Origin: an uncultured Bacilli bacterium
Lineage (GTDB): Bacteria; Bacillota_I; Bacilli_A; RF39; UBA660
Direction of reading: 5' to 3'
DNA: 60,933 bases
Assembly (NCBI GenBank): GCA_947629235.1
Contig: CANRCX010000007.1
Location: 1-60,933, forward strand
Below the pieces are notes generated by a model. The model saw only the letters and a program-made list of their open reading frames with translations. It did not search any database and was not told where the DNA came from. This document shows positions 1-10,867 of the stretch, piece after piece; positions within the stretch are counted from its first letter, which is position 1, and every line of letters starts with the position of its first letter. The translations under genes and the position numbers were made by a program.

Positions 1-37
1 AAAAAAGAAGTAAACTTGTTACTTCTAAATTAATATA

Positions 38-1891
38 TTATTCTATAGCTATTTTAAAAGCAGTTGTTGGTGTCTTTCCATCACCACCTGTGATTATAAC
101 ATTTTCATTTAATGTAATAGATGGTTTTGCGGCAAAATCTTGGTCATATGTTTCTTGAAATATACCTTTGGCATCTGGCTCAAATGCTCCAACCATTGGC
201 CAACTACCATCACCATACGGAGTCATTGTAGCTGTCAAATAATCATGGGTATCTTTTCCACCTAATGGATAATCAAACAATTCACCAACAATTGGAAGTC
301 CAACATAACCTTTCCAAGTTTTAGCTGTTTTTTCACAATTTTTTGTTGTTGCAGTAGTATTTTTATCTTTACATATAGTATTTTTATAACTACCAATAAC
401 ACTTCCATCAGTAGCTTTATTTTGAGCATTATCTACATAATAAGTATCTTCAACTAAATATTTTTTTAAATCTTCTGTAAGCCATGAACCATTTAAATAT
501 GCTCCCCAATATTGTTCTTTTTTTGATTTGACTATATCCCCATAATTAGGCATACCACTCATAGCACCAAACTTCTTTACAAGAACTTTACCAGTTTCAT
601 CTGTTATATAATTAACACTTGATAATTTAGTTACAAGTTTTCCATCTTCATTATGAGTATTTACTATACGGTATAACATACCATTAACCTCAACATATTC
701 TCCTGAAACTCTAGTATTAATTTTATCTCCAGACTTAGCAGCTGATTTATCATCTAGTAAAACAAATGGATCATTTTTTGTACCTTTTCCACTATACCTG
801 ACATCTGCTTTTAATACTACTACTGGACGAATTCCAAATGATGAATTAGGTACAACCACTCCTGTTATACTATATTTATCAATTGCATAAACATCAGTAT
901 TACTTAAATAATGCGAAGATAACCACCAAGAATGTCCAACATTTAAAAAGCTATTTTCATTATAACCATTATTAATTTTAGTAAATTCGTAAGTATTTAA
1001 TAATCCTACTGTAGCTTTATCAGTATCAGTCACAGCTGGTTTCTTATAGCACCAGGAATAAGAAGGAGATATATCCCAAGTAGCATTTGTTACTAATATA
1101 TTTTGATGATTATATAAAGTGTCCAAAAAGTCTTCATTTAACCATTGCTTCATAAATGAATCTTTAAAAGAAGCTGTCATACCAAAATTAATAGCAGATA
1201 AAATATCTTCAGAAATCATTTTTACTGTTCCATCTTTTAATATTTCTATTATTCTCCACATTTTTCCAGAATACCATACATAATTAAAATTCAAACATTC
1301 ATTAGTTCCTGATAAATAGTTGATCATAGGTGGAGTAGCCGCACCAGCATCATTACATTTAGTATCAGTGGTGTATAATGGACTTTTTTTGCCATTAAGA
1401 GAACAGGTTTTATTTTTAGCATTTTCCATCACATACTCACCTAATGTTTTTTTATTACCTACTAATTCATTTCCATTACAATCTAATATTTGTGATTGAG
1501 CATCACTAACTTTATATTTATTTCCTATATCATCTTTTTTTATTCCAGATGCAGATGATGCTATTAACTCAAATTCATCATCTCTTGCTGATACTTCTAT
1601 TATTGCACCATTGCTTGATAATTCTATTTTATATATTATATTATTTCTTCCTGTTGTACTTAATTTATTTGTACTACTATCAAAGCATAGATTAGCTACT
1701 TGTGTATTTATAGAATCTGATAAATACTTATTTTCTGCACTCCTTACTAAATTTTGTACTTCTGTTGCAAAAGAATTTTGTTTTGCAGTTCTATACATTT
1801 TTAAAATATTTGGCATTGCTATTATCACCAATATTGCAAGTATTGCTATTACTGCAAGTAATTCTATTAATGTAAATCCACGTTTTTTCAT
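38..1891 (-). CDS. Prepilin-like protein (class III/T4P-type N-terminus) with two tandem DUF6273-like C-terminal domains
   Basis: N-terminus MKKRGFTLIELLAVIAILAILVIIAMPNILKM; C-terminal 'YSGKMWRIIEI..DG.VKMI' and 'GIRPVVVLKADV' blocks. Confidence 0.8.
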   Translation of the reverse strand: MKKRGFTLIELLAVIAILAILVIIAMPNILKMYRTAKQNSFATEVQNLVRSAENKYLSDSINTQVANLCFDSSTNKLSTTGRNNIIYKIELSSNGAIIEVSARDDEFELIASSASGIKKDDIGNKYKVSDAQSQILDCNGNELVGNKKTLGEYVMENAKNKTCSLNGKKSPLYTTDTKCNDAGAATPPMINYLSGTNECLNFNYVWYSGKMWRIIEILKDGTVKMISEDILSAINFGMTASFKDSFMKQWLNEDFLDTLYNHQNILVTNATWDISPSYSWCYKKPAVTDTDKATVGLLNTYEFTKINNGYNENSFLNVGHSWWLSSHYLSNTDVYAIDKYSITGVVVPNSSFGIRPVVVLKADVRYSGKGTKNDPFVLLDDKSAAKSGDKINTRVSGEYVEVNGMLYRIVNTHNEDGKLVTKLSSVNYITDETGKVLVKKFGAMSGMPNYGDIVKSKKEQYWGAYLNGSWLTEDLKKYLVEDTYYVDNAQNKATDGSVIGSYKNTICKDKNTTATTKNCEKTAKTWKGYVGLPIVGELFDYPLGGKDTHDYLTATMTPYGDGSWPMVGAFEPDAKGIFQETYDQDFAAKPSITLNENVIITGGDGKTPTTAFKIAIE

Positions 1892-1960
1892 TTTTAACTT
1901 CTCCTTTTTATTATTACTCTAGTAATATTTTAACATTTCATATCATATATTACAATATTT

Positions 1961-4135
1961 TTATTCATTTAATAATCCTATTTTAAAAGCAGTTTCTGGT
2001 GTCCTTCCATCACCACCTGTGATTATAACATCTTCTTTTAAAGTAATAGTTGGTTTTACGGCAAAATCCTTATTATATGTTTCTTGAAATATACCTTGGG
2101 TTTCTGGCTCAAATGCTCCAATCATTGGCCAGCTACCATCACCATACGGAGTCATTGTAGCTGTCAAATAATCATGTATATCATTTCCCCCTAATGGATA
2201 AGCAAATAATTCACCAACAATTGGAAGTCCAACATACCCTTTCCATGTTTTTTCTGTTTTTTCACAATTTTCTGTTGTTTCAGTAGTATTTTTATTTTTA
2301 CATATAGTATTTTTATAACTACCAATATTACTATCATTAGGTGCTTTTTGAACATTATCTACATAATAAGTATCTTTAACTAAATATTTTTTTAAATCAT
2401 CTGTAAGCCATGAACCATTTAAATATGCTCCCCAATATTTTTCATCTCGTGAATTAACAACATCTTTATAACTATGCATACTATCCATATCACCAAATTT
2501 CTTTATAATAACATTACCATCAGAATCTGTTACATAATTAGCACTTTTTAATTTAGTTACAAGTTTTCCATCTTCATTATGAGTATTTACTATACGATAT
2601 AACATATCATTAATTTCAACAAGTTCTCCTGGAGTTCTTGTATTTATTTTATCTCCAGGTTCAGGAAGTTCAATATCATCTAATAAAACAAATGGATCAT
2701 TTTTTGTTCCTGCACCTTTAAATTTTACATCGGCTCTTAAAACTACCATAGGTCGAACTCCAAAAGCATTATTTGGCACTTCCCATCCTGTCAATATTCC
2801 ATCTGGATTCATTCCAGCAACAGCTGTATAAGGAGGAGCCAAATTAATAGGTGATGAGAACCACCAGCTATGTCCAAGATTTAAAAAACTTTTGTTACCA
2901 TATGCAGAAGTCTTGTTAAATTCGTAAGAACTTAATAAACCAACGGTGGCTTTTGTTGTAGAAGGCGGAGCAATATAACACCAACTATACCAACCTGATA
3001 TCTCCCACTCAGCATCGGTTACTAATATTTTTTTATAATTATATAAAGTATCTCGAAAATCTTCATTTAACCATTGTTTTATATATGAATTTTCAAAGTC
3101 TCCAGTTTCACCAAAATTTATAGCAGATAAAATATTTTCAGTAATCATTTTCACCGATCCATCATTTAATATTTCTGTTATTCTCCACATATAACCCGAA
3201 TACCAAACATAATTAAAATTAAGACAATCATTAGTTCCTATCAAATATTTATGATAAGGCGGTGGATCATTAAATCCACTATCACCATTACAAAAATTAT
3301 CAGTTTGTATTATAGTGGAATTTTGATCACCCCAATGACATGTTTTATCTTTTCCAAGTTCTAATACATATTCACCTAATGTTTTATATCTAACAACTAC
3401 ATCACCTGATATATTATTTACTGTTATAGTATTACCATTATTTTTATAAGTTGTTTTTTCTCCATCAACATATACATTTACATATCGTAATTCTACTTGA
3501 CTATCAAAATTTATTACTAAATCATTACCCTCTAAAACTTCTTTTGGGTAACTATCTGTATCAACATTAAAACCATAATATTTTACACTATGAAATGGTC
3601 TAAAATCAAAGGTTAATAATACATTATATTCAATATTTTCTTTATTAAATTTGTTATCTTTATACTTAACTTCTACATCTATATATTTCTTTATTCCTAA
3701 ACTGCATTTACTATCTACACATATTTTTTCTTTTAATTTATAATCACTTGTTATTACTGCTTCTAAATTTTCATTATTAGTAGTAATTTTTAATATTCCC
3801 ATTTCTACATTACCTATATTAGTTATTTCTACTCTATATGTAACACTTGAATTTTCATTTGGTAAAGTTATAGTTGAATATATATTTTTTACATTATAGT
3901 CTTCTCCTTTAGATAATGCCATTCCACTATTACCTGTTAGTTGTACCCCAGTTACTCTTATATTTTTTTCTACTCTTACTTCTGCTAATATATCTCCTAT
4001 ATTCAAATTTTGACTATATGAAGAATAACCAATTGAAATCATCATAATCATTACAACTATGATAGAACTTACAATAGCTATTTTTTTATCATTATTCCTT
4101 TTCTTTCTTTTTTTCATTTTTTCTCCATATAACAA
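1961..4135 (-). CDS. Membrane-anchored/secreted protein sharing its ~480-aa C-terminal block with the neighbouring prepilin-like protein
   Basis: Hydrophobic N-terminal segment KIAIVSSIIVVMIMMISIGYSSYS; from 'LGEYV' onward closely similar to ORF 38..1891. Confidence 0.75.
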   Translation of the reverse strand: MLYGEKMKKRKKRNNDKKIAIVSSIIVVMIMMISIGYSSYSQNLNIGDILAEVRVEKNIRVTGVQLTGNSGMALSKGEDYNVKNIYSTITLPNENSSVTYRVEITNIGNVEMGILKITTNNENLEAVITSDYKLKEKICVDSKCSLGIKKYIDVEVKYKDNKFNKENIEYNVLLTFDFRPFHSVKYYGFNVDTDSYPKEVLEGNDLVINFDSQVELRYVNVYVDGEKTTYKNNGNTITVNNISGDVVVRYKTLGEYVLELGKDKTCHWGDQNSTIIQTDNFCNGDSGFNDPPPYHKYLIGTNDCLNFNYVWYSGYMWRITEILNDGSVKMITENILSAINFGETGDFENSYIKQWLNEDFRDTLYNYKKILVTDAEWEISGWYSWCYIAPPSTTKATVGLLSSYEFNKTSAYGNKSFLNLGHSWWFSSPINLAPPYTAVAGMNPDGILTGWEVPNNAFGVRPMVVLRADVKFKGAGTKNDPFVLLDDIELPEPGDKINTRTPGELVEINDMLYRIVNTHNEDGKLVTKLKSANYVTDSDGNVIIKKFGDMDSMHSYKDVVNSRDEKYWGAYLNGSWLTDDLKKYLVKDTYYVDNVQKAPNDSNIGSYKNTICKNKNTTETTENCEKTEKTWKGYVGLPIVGELFAYPLGGNDIHDYLTATMTPYGDGSWPMIGAFEPETQGIFQETYNKDFAVKPTITLKEDVIITGGDGRTPETAFKIGLLNE

Positions 4136-4349
4136 TCTGAATTTTTTATAAACGAATTATTGTATTTTTTATTCAATATTATTGCAATTTAAAAAAAGCT
4201 CGCCTAAAAGAATTATATATATATATATATAAAAAGTCAATATTAAAGCCAAAAATTTCACATAAAAAAAGAAAAGAATAATCAATTTTGATTAAATTAT
4301 TTCTTTATTTTTTTATGCTTTAATCTTCATAAATTACAATTGGATTTTC

Positions 4350-4378
4350 TTGACTTAATATATATAAAGTATTATAAT
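4350..4378 (+). promoter_or_regulatory. Sigma-A-type promoter for the zinc-ribbon protein
   Basis: TTGACT (4350-4355), 17-nt spacer, TATAAT (4373-4378); AAGGAGGGG ribosome-binding site before ATG at 4402. Confidence 0.65.
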
Positions 4379-4401
4379 ATACGAGAAAAAAAGGAGGGGC
4401 T

Positions 4402-4710
4402 ATGGCATTAATAAAATGTAGTGAATGTGGTAAATCTATAAGTGACAAAGCAAAGGCTTGTCCAAAATGTGGTGCACCTATCAATAAAGAATTTAATACT
4501 TATGCACTTGCAGGATTTATTTTATCTTTGATTTCAATGATTATAAACATAGTATCTTTTGTAGCATTATATATGTCTGCAAAAGGATTTGATCAAATAA
4601 AAATAACAAATGAAAAAGGAAAAGGGCTTGCTATAACAGGATTTATTATAAGTGCTATATATGGAATTACTTTCATATATAAATTATTAGTATATAATAA
4701 TTTAATTTAA
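4402..4710 (+). CDS. Zinc-ribbon protein with two TM segments (DUF4190-like)
   Basis: CSECGKSISDKAKACPKCGAPI followed by two hydrophobic segments. Confidence 0.75.
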   Translation: MALIKCSECGKSISDKAKACPKCGAPINKEFNTYALAGFILSLISMIINIVSFVALYMSAKGFDQIKITNEKGKGLAITGFIISAIYGITFIYKLLVYNNLI

Positions 4711-4754
4711 TATATTTATAACATTTATATTTAAATAAAATAGTTTAAGAAACA

Positions 4755-4785
4755 AAAAGCATATATTACATAAATATATGCTTTT
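4755..4785. terminator. Bidirectional intrinsic terminator between convergent genes
   Basis: AAAAGCATATATT...AATATATGCTTTT inverted repeat. Confidence 0.6.
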
Positions 4786-4803
4786 AAAATTATCTAATTA
4801 ATA

Positions 4804-5799
4804 TTACATAAATAATTTCATAGTTTTAATCATTTGAGCAGTATAACCTACTTCATTATCATACCAAGCTACTACTTTTAATAGTTGTTTTCCATCACTT
4901 TCAACTACATTTGTTAATAGTCCATCAACAAGAGCTCCACATTCTTCACCAATTACATCACTACTAACGATTGGATCATCTGTATATTTTAATGTTTTAC
5001 TTTGATTAGATTTTAACATATTATTAACATCTTCTTTAGTAACATGTTTTTCTATTTCTAATGTAACATCAACTACTGATCCATCTCCAGTTGGTACTCT
5101 AAATGCTACACCATCCATTTTACCATTTAAATGTGGAATTACTTTACCTATTTGAGATGCAGCTCCAGTAGATGTTGGTATAATATTTAAAGAAGCAGCA
5201 CGACCTCTTCTAGACATTATACCTTTTTTATGTGCTATATCTAATGTTTCTTGATCATTAGTCATAGCATGAACTGTTGTCATAAATCCTTTTATAACAT
5301 TATATCTATCATCAATAGCTTTAACTACAGGTGCTAAGCAATTAGTAGTGCAACTAGCTGCAGATATAATTTTATCATCTTTACTTAATATATTATGATT
5401 AACTCCATAAACAATAGTTTTAACATCATCTTTTGCAGGAGCACTTATAATTACATGTTTAGCTCCAGCATTTAAATGTGCTTGGCATTTTTCAGCTGAA
5501 GTGAATACTCCAGTACATTCAAGTACTACATCTACTCCTAGTTCTCCCCAAGGTAATTTTGAAGGATCACTTTCTGCAAAAACTTTAATTTTTTTATCTC
5601 TTACTACTAAACAATTATCTTCATATCCAACTTTATAATTAATTGTTCTATGAACTGAATCATATTTGTATAAATATGATAATTGTGATGCATCAGTTAA
5701 ATCATTAACTGCTACTACTTCAATATCCTTATCTCCTTCTAATAATCTTAATGCTGTTCTTCCTATTCTACCAAAACCATTAATTGCTACTTTTAACAT
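4804..5799 (-). CDS. gap: Glyceraldehyde-3-phosphate dehydrogenase (type I)
   Basis: INGFGRIGR, SAASCTTNCLAPV active site, WYDNEVGYT. Confidence 0.97.
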   Translation of the reverse strand: MLKVAINGFGRIGRTALRLLEGDKDIEVVAVNDLTDASQLSYLYKYDSVHRTINYKVGYEDNCLVVRDKKIKVFAESDPSKLPWGELGVDVVLECTGVFTSAEKCQAHLNAGAKHVIISAPAKDDVKTIVYGVNHNILSKDDKIISAASCTTNCLAPVVKAIDDRYNVIKGFMTTVHAMTNDQETLDIAHKKGIMSRRGRAASLNIIPTSTGAASQIGKVIPHLNGKMDGVAFRVPTGDGSVVDVTLEIEKHVTKEDVNNMLKSNQSKTLKYTDDPIVSSDVIGEECGALVDGLLTNVVESDGKQLLKVVAWYDNEVGYTAQMIKTMKLFM

Positions 5800-5811
5800 T
5801 CTTTCTTCCTC

Positions 5812-7461
5812 CTATTCAAAATAACTATCCCCAATAAATTCTCTTAAAACACTTACACTTGGTACTTTTTCACTTGGTATTGTTAAAAATATTTTTAAGA
5901 ATTTTAATATTCTTATTGCTTCTTCATAATTTTCACTATCTTTACTAATAGAGAATAATAAAGGCTCTGCATAAGGTCTTAATACTCCAATTTCATAAGC
6001 AAGTGAAGTATTAATAATTACATCAGCTTGTCTTTGATATGGAAATACATAATCTTCTTCACTCTTTCTCATACCAGCCCAATTATTAAGTGTAGCTTCT
6101 GCCGAATATCCCCTATGATTATAATCTCTTACAAGTCTTCTTAATAATCTTACATCAGTAGTTGATATATGGTTATGTCTATCAAGACCAACTGGTGTAA
6201 ATGGACTTATATAAATCTTTAATTTATTTTTCTTTTGTATTACTTTATTTATTTTTTCATTAATAGCATGTAAACCTTCAACTATTAATATTTGTCCTTT
6301 ATTTAAAGTAGTTGGTTTATTTTTAAATTCTTTTTCTCCAGTAATAAAATTATATGTTGGCATTACTACTTCTTCATTATTTAATAATTTCTTTAAGTGA
6401 TCATTAAATAATTTAACATCTAATGCATCTACTATTTCAAATTCATAAGATCCATCTTCTTTTCTAGGAGTATCTACTCTATTTAAGAAATAATCATCAG
6501 TAGATATTACTAATGAATTAATACCTAATGATTTTAAATATAGTGCAAGCTTTTTAGATGTTGTTGTCTTACCAGATGATGATGGTCCTGATATAAATAT
6601 TGCCTTTATATTTTTATTATTTGCAACTAAAGAAGCAATATTCTCCATATTTTGATTATATATAATTTCATTAGTTTGAATAAAATCATCTATTTTACCA
6701 TCAACAATTATTTTATTTAAATCTGCTGCATACTTAACACCCATATTTAAAAGCTTTTTTTCATAAGTTTGAAATGCTTCTAATACTTTAGGAGTTGGAT
6801 TATATCTTGGTACATTATTATATACTGGATAACTTAATACAATTCCTTTATTTGAAATCATAGTTAAGTCAAATCTTTTTAATATTTTAGTTGATGCTGG
6901 TAATATATAATAGAAATAATTATAAGCATCATCTAATTCATACATAGTAACCGAATCACTTGTCATATATGTATAATTTAACATCTTTTCAGATTCTCCA
7001 AGACTTTGTACATAATCATATGCATCATCTCTTGAAACATTAACTGCTTTTATTGGCATATCTGCATTACATATTTCTTGCATTTTCTTTTTAATAGCAG
7101 AAACAACATATTTATCTACATCTCTTTTAATATCTAATTCTGTATATATACCTTTATCTAATGAATGTTTAATGTAAACCTTTGATTTTTTACCATAAAC
7201 TTCTTTTACTGCATTAATATATACATATTCAAGACCTTTCATGTATATTTTTTGACCAATTCTATCAGTTACTTTAACATAATTTACATAACAATCTTCT
7301 ACAATTTCAAAATCAGCTGGTACTGCTTCTCCATTTATTCTAAGAGCTATTACTTCTCCATCATTAATCATATTTAATACTTCTCTTACGGTTGTACCTG
7401 AACTTACCACCATATCGTTAGCATCTTCAAATATTAGATTAACTTCTTTTGTTACTTCCAT
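5812..7461 (-). CDS. Nucleoside (uridine) kinase family protein with N-terminal TGS/ThrRS-like region
   Basis: P-loop GPSSSGKTTTSKKL; DDYF; N-terminal TGS-like start and ThrRS-like second domain. Confidence 0.85.
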   Translation of the reverse strand: MEVTKEVNLIFEDANDMVVSSGTTVREVLNMINDGEVIALRINGEAVPADFEIVEDCYVNYVKVTDRIGQKIYMKGLEYVYINAVKEVYGKKSKVYIKHSLDKGIYTELDIKRDVDKYVVSAIKKKMQEICNADMPIKAVNVSRDDAYDYVQSLGESEKMLNYTYMTSDSVTMYELDDAYNYFYYILPASTKILKRFDLTMISNKGIVLSYPVYNNVPRYNPTPKVLEAFQTYEKKLLNMGVKYAADLNKIIVDGKIDDFIQTNEIIYNQNMENIASLVANNKNIKAIFISGPSSSGKTTTSKKLALYLKSLGINSLVISTDDYFLNRVDTPRKEDGSYEFEIVDALDVKLFNDHLKKLLNNEEVVMPTYNFITGEKEFKNKPTTLNKGQILIVEGLHAINEKINKVIQKKNKLKIYISPFTPVGLDRHNHISTTDVRLLRRLVRDYNHRGYSAEATLNNWAGMRKSEEDYVFPYQRQADVIINTSLAYEIGVLRPYAEPLLFSISKDSENYEEAIRILKFLKIFLTIPSEKVPSVSVLREFIGDSYFE

Positions 7462-7556
7462 TCTAACACCCTCTTTATTATATTAATAATATCAAATTAT
7501 AAGCGTTTTGTGAATAATAAATCTAAAAATTTATTAAAATAATATTAGGTGATTAA

Positions 7557-8120
7557 ATGCATATTCCATATATATTAGATGATAATAAAGTTTTTGATTT
7601 ATATTCAAAACTACTTACAAATAGAATTATATTCATTGAAGGTGAAATTAATGACTATTTATCTAATCAAGTAGTTGGAGAATTATTATATTTAGATTCA
7701 ATTAATAACGAAGATATTTATATTTATATTAATTCTCCTGGGGGAAGTATTACTGCTGGAATGGCTATTTATGATACTATGAAGTATGTAAATAGTAATG
7801 TTATAACAGTAGGTTTAGGTATTTGTGCATCTATGGGAGCTTTTCTTCTATCAAGTGGAGATAAAAGATATTCTCTTCCAAATACTGAAATAATGATACA
7901 TGAACCACTTGGTGGCGCTAGTGGTCAGGCTACTGAAATTAAAATTGTTGCTGATAGAATTATTAAACTTAGAAGTAAACTTAATAAAATACTTTCTAAA
8001 AATACAGGAAAACCAATTTCTAAAATAGAAAAAGATACACAAAGAGATTATTATATGGAACCAAATGAAGCTCTTGAATATGGTATTATTGATAAAATAA
8101 TAGATAAACAAATAAAATAG
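7557..8120 (+). CDS. clpP: ATP-dependent Clp protease proteolytic subunit
   Basis: YINSPGGS, CASMGAFLL (catalytic Ser), MIHEPLGG. Confidence 0.95.
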   Translation: MHIPYILDDNKVFDLYSKLLTNRIIFIEGEINDYLSNQVVGELLYLDSINNEDIYIYINSPGGSITAGMAIYDTMKYVNSNVITVGLGICASMGAFLLSSGDKRYSLPNTEIMIHEPLGGASGQATEIKIVADRIIKLRSKLNKILSKNTGKPISKIEKDTQRDYYMEPNEALEYGIIDKIIDKQIK

Positions 8121-8137
8121 CTTTTTAAAGAAAGCTA
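8118..8137. terminator. Short hairpin between convergent clpP and whiA
   Basis: TAGCTTT-TTAAAG-AAAGCTA. Confidence 0.45.
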
Positions 8138-9055
8138 CTTATTATTTTCTACTATTTCTTTAATTTTTCTAAATCTATGATTAATTCCACTTTTAGTAAT
8201 TACTCTTCCTGTTTCACTACTTATAATTTCAGCAAGTTCTGACATAGAACTCTCTGGATATTTTTCTTTATAAATACAAACATCTTTAAGTTTTTCATCA
8301 AGTAAATCAAAATCCCTAATACTTTTTAATTTATTAATTAATTCTAATTGTTCACTTGATGCATTCATACTTTTATCAACATTAGCTTGTTCACAATTAT
8401 TAAGTCTATTTGTCATATTTTTATGATCTCTATATATTCTTATATCTTCATAATAAAATAATGATGTTGTAGCATTAAGCATTTTAATAAAATCACTTAT
8501 TCTTTCTGCTTCTTTTATATAAACCATATAATTTTTATCTCTTTTAATTACTTTACTTCTAAAATTCATCTCATTTAATAAATCATTTACAAACTCTGCA
8601 GTTAATAAATTAGATATAACAAATTCAGCATGATATCTACTAGTTTTAGGATCATTTATACTACCACACATTATAAATACTCCTCTTAAATATGCTTGCT
8701 TTACTGTTAATTCATCAACTAAATATGAAGATGGAACATATAATCTAACTCCATCTTTTATTATAGATAAATCATTTAATATTAAGTCAATTTTATCTTT
8801 TATTATTAATGTAACTAATTTATTTTTTCTAAGTGAATTTACTTCACTAGTATCCATTTCTATTTCTATATGATATGTTTCTTTTAATAATTTATATATT
8901 CTTCTTGCTACACTTATATTTTCGGTTATTATTTCAAACTTATCATCATATATTTTAGCACCAATATTTAATATAGCAGAAAGTTCAGCCATATTTTCCA
9001 TATCACTATATTCAATATTACTAATTTCATTTTTAATATTTGATGTAAAAGACAT
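8135..9055 (-). CDS. whiA: WhiA family DNA-binding protein
   Basis: SFTSNIKNEIS N-terminus; LAGLIDADG-like AYLRGVFIMCGSI; C-terminal HTH SMSELAEIIS...ITKSGINHRFRKI. Confidence 0.92.
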   Translation of the reverse strand: MSFTSNIKNEISNIEYSDMENMAELSAILNIGAKIYDDKFEIITENISVARRIYKLLKETYHIEIEMDTSEVNSLRKNKLVTLIIKDKIDLILNDLSIIKDGVRLYVPSSYLVDELTVKQAYLRGVFIMCGSINDPKTSRYHAEFVISNLLTAEFVNDLLNEMNFRSKVIKRDKNYMVYIKEAERISDFIKMLNATTSLFYYEDIRIYRDHKNMTNRLNNCEQANVDKSMNASSEQLELINKLKSIRDFDLLDEKLKDVCIYKEKYPESSMSELAEIISSETGRVITKSGINHRFRKIKEIVENNK

Positions 9056-9088
9056 AATAACCTCCTAAACATTTATATTATACTCAAA

Positions 9089-10867
9089 TTATAAACTTTG
9101 TACATTTCTTTTTGAATATTCTCTCATACTTTGTAGTATTTCATCTCTTTCTCTAATTATATCATCAAATAAAATTGTATCATTTGTTACTTTATTTGAT
9201 TTTTCATTTTCTAATATATCATAATATTTAAATTCATCAATATTTTCATAAAATTTATGTATTAAATTATTTAATTTTATAAAATTATCTTGTCCAACTA
9301 CATCAAAAATATGATTAATATTATTATTTCTTCTACTAATAATAATATCTTTTAAATATTCTCTTAGAAAATCTATTACTAAAAATGAACAAAATTGATA
9401 TCCACTTCCATAATATCCTTCTTTTCCTTTTTCAGTAAATATATGATGATTTTTAGCATGTAAAATTCTAGTAATATTTTGAGCTATTAACTCATTTATT
9501 ATTTCACTAAACATTTCAAATTCTCTTTTATTATCTATATCTAATTCTTGGTTTTCTTCTTCCTGTGAAATATTTGCTTTTGCATAATCCCAACCTGTAA
9601 TAAATTCAAGGCTTTTATCTGATTTGTTAATTAAACTAAGTTCTAAAATATGATTTATTTCATGAATTATTGATTTATCTAATTTTTCTATACCATAACC
9701 ACTATTTATAAACATAATTGGATTTTCTACAATAGTTCCATTTTCTATCTTAGCATTTGGTGAAATTGAACAACAATCAACTCTATATAAATCACTTGTG
9801 AATCCATTATCTTTACATAATAAATCAAAATTTCTTGTTTTTTCTTTATTTTCTTTATAATCAGATATTAGACTATAATATTCTATTTTAAATTGTTTTA
9901 TATATTCTTCCCTTTTCAAAGATAATCTATCTATATATTCTTTATCTGGTATCATTTTTTTACATTTATCACTTTTTTCATATGCTTCATATGCATTACC
10001 TAAATCAATACCTAAACTTTTAAAATATTCTATTCTATTACCTTCAATTAATTTTTTTAAATAATCTTTACAACTTAATAATTTTTCATCAAATTTTTTA
10101 CTAAAATATTCTACATCAGTAACTGTATCAAATGAATATCCAATAATTTCTCTTATTTTATTTGTAGTAATTTTGCTTTTTTTATATTCTTCTAATTCTT
10201 CTGGTAAAAATTCTTCTATTAACTTTAATTTATATTTTTCTTTTACAGCATTTTTAATTTCATTATTTTTCTTTCCTTCTTCTATATATTTTGATAAATA
10301 TAAATTAACCATTTTATCATATTCTTTTTTCTCAAATCTATATGTCTCAATTAATTTTTTTAAGTTATCAAATTTACCTTCAAGTTCTAATTGTTCAATA
10401 TTATCATATGTTGCTTCATAACCTATTTTATTTAAAAATTGAACTGCCTTTTTCTTAATATTTTCATATTGATAGTCTTCTATTCCATTTAATTTTCTTC
10501 CACTTTCTGAAAGTTTACAGATATCTATAAAATTTGAATAATGTTCTATATTAGAAGTATTTTCAAATGAACCATAATATTCAAAATATTTATTAGCAAT
10601 TTCTGTTGTATATTCTATTCCAGCTGACTCTAATATTCTTTTTTTAGCTGAATCTGATATTTCTTTTTTTATACTGCTTATTAAAATTTGCATATTTTCA
10701 GGAGAAATAAATGTTACTAAATTAAAATGTTTAAATTTATTTTCAATAAATTCTCTTGACTCTTCTCCATAAAAAGTTATAAATGCATCTTTTATATCAT
10801 CTAAATGTTCTAAAATTGTTTCATTTGCATTTAACACTTTTAAATAATTATCGATCATATAATTCAC
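9089..10867 (-). CDS. Putative zinc-metallopeptidase-like protein
   Basis: IIHEINHILEL (HExxH) with downstream FEMFSEIINELIAQ as candidate third ligand; otherwise unrecognised. Confidence 0.55.
   Translation of the reverse strand: MNYMIDNYLKVLNANETILEHLDDIKDAFITFYGEESREFIENKFKHFNLVTFISPENMQILISSIKKEISDSAKKRILESAGIEYTTEIANKYFEYYGSFENTSNIEHYSNFIDICKLSESGRKLNGIEDYQYENIKKKAVQFLNKIGYEATYDNIEQLELEGKFDNLKKLIETYRFEKKEYDKMVNLYLSKYIEEGKKNNEIKNAVKEKYKLKLIEEFLPEELEEYKKSKITTNKIREIIGYSFDTVTDVEYFSKKFDEKLLSCKDYLKKLIEGNRIEYFKSLGIDLGNAYEAYEKSDKCKKMIPDKEYIDRLSLKREEYIKQFKIEYYSLISDYKENKEKTRNFDLLCKDNGFTSDLYRVDCCSISPNAKIENGTIVENPIMFINSGYGIEKLDKSIIHEINHILELSLINKSDKSLEFITGWDYAKANISQEEENQELDIDNKREFEMFSEIINELIAQNITRILHAKNHHIFTEKGKEGYYGSGYQFCSFLVIDFLREYLKDIIISRRNNNINHIFDVVGQDNFIKLNNLIHKFYENIDEFKYYDILENEKSNKVTNDTILFDDIIRERDEILQSMREYSKRNVQSL

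Noticed and set aside
1611-1922. ORF 1611-1922 (+) and 60603-60860 (+)
   Set aside because: Both are reverse-strand readings of the conserved prepilin leader; their mutual similarity comes from the sense genes.
4211-4232. (AT)n run
   Set aside because: Simple AT microsatellite in intergenic DNA of an AT-rich genome; no evidence of function.
7851-8111. ORF 7851-8111 (-) inside clpP
   Set aside because: Antisense to intact clpP; no independent support.
8135-9055. LAGLIDADG-like region as a homing endonuclease
   Set aside because: The full protein matches WhiA, which contains a domesticated LAGLIDADG-like domain plus HTH.
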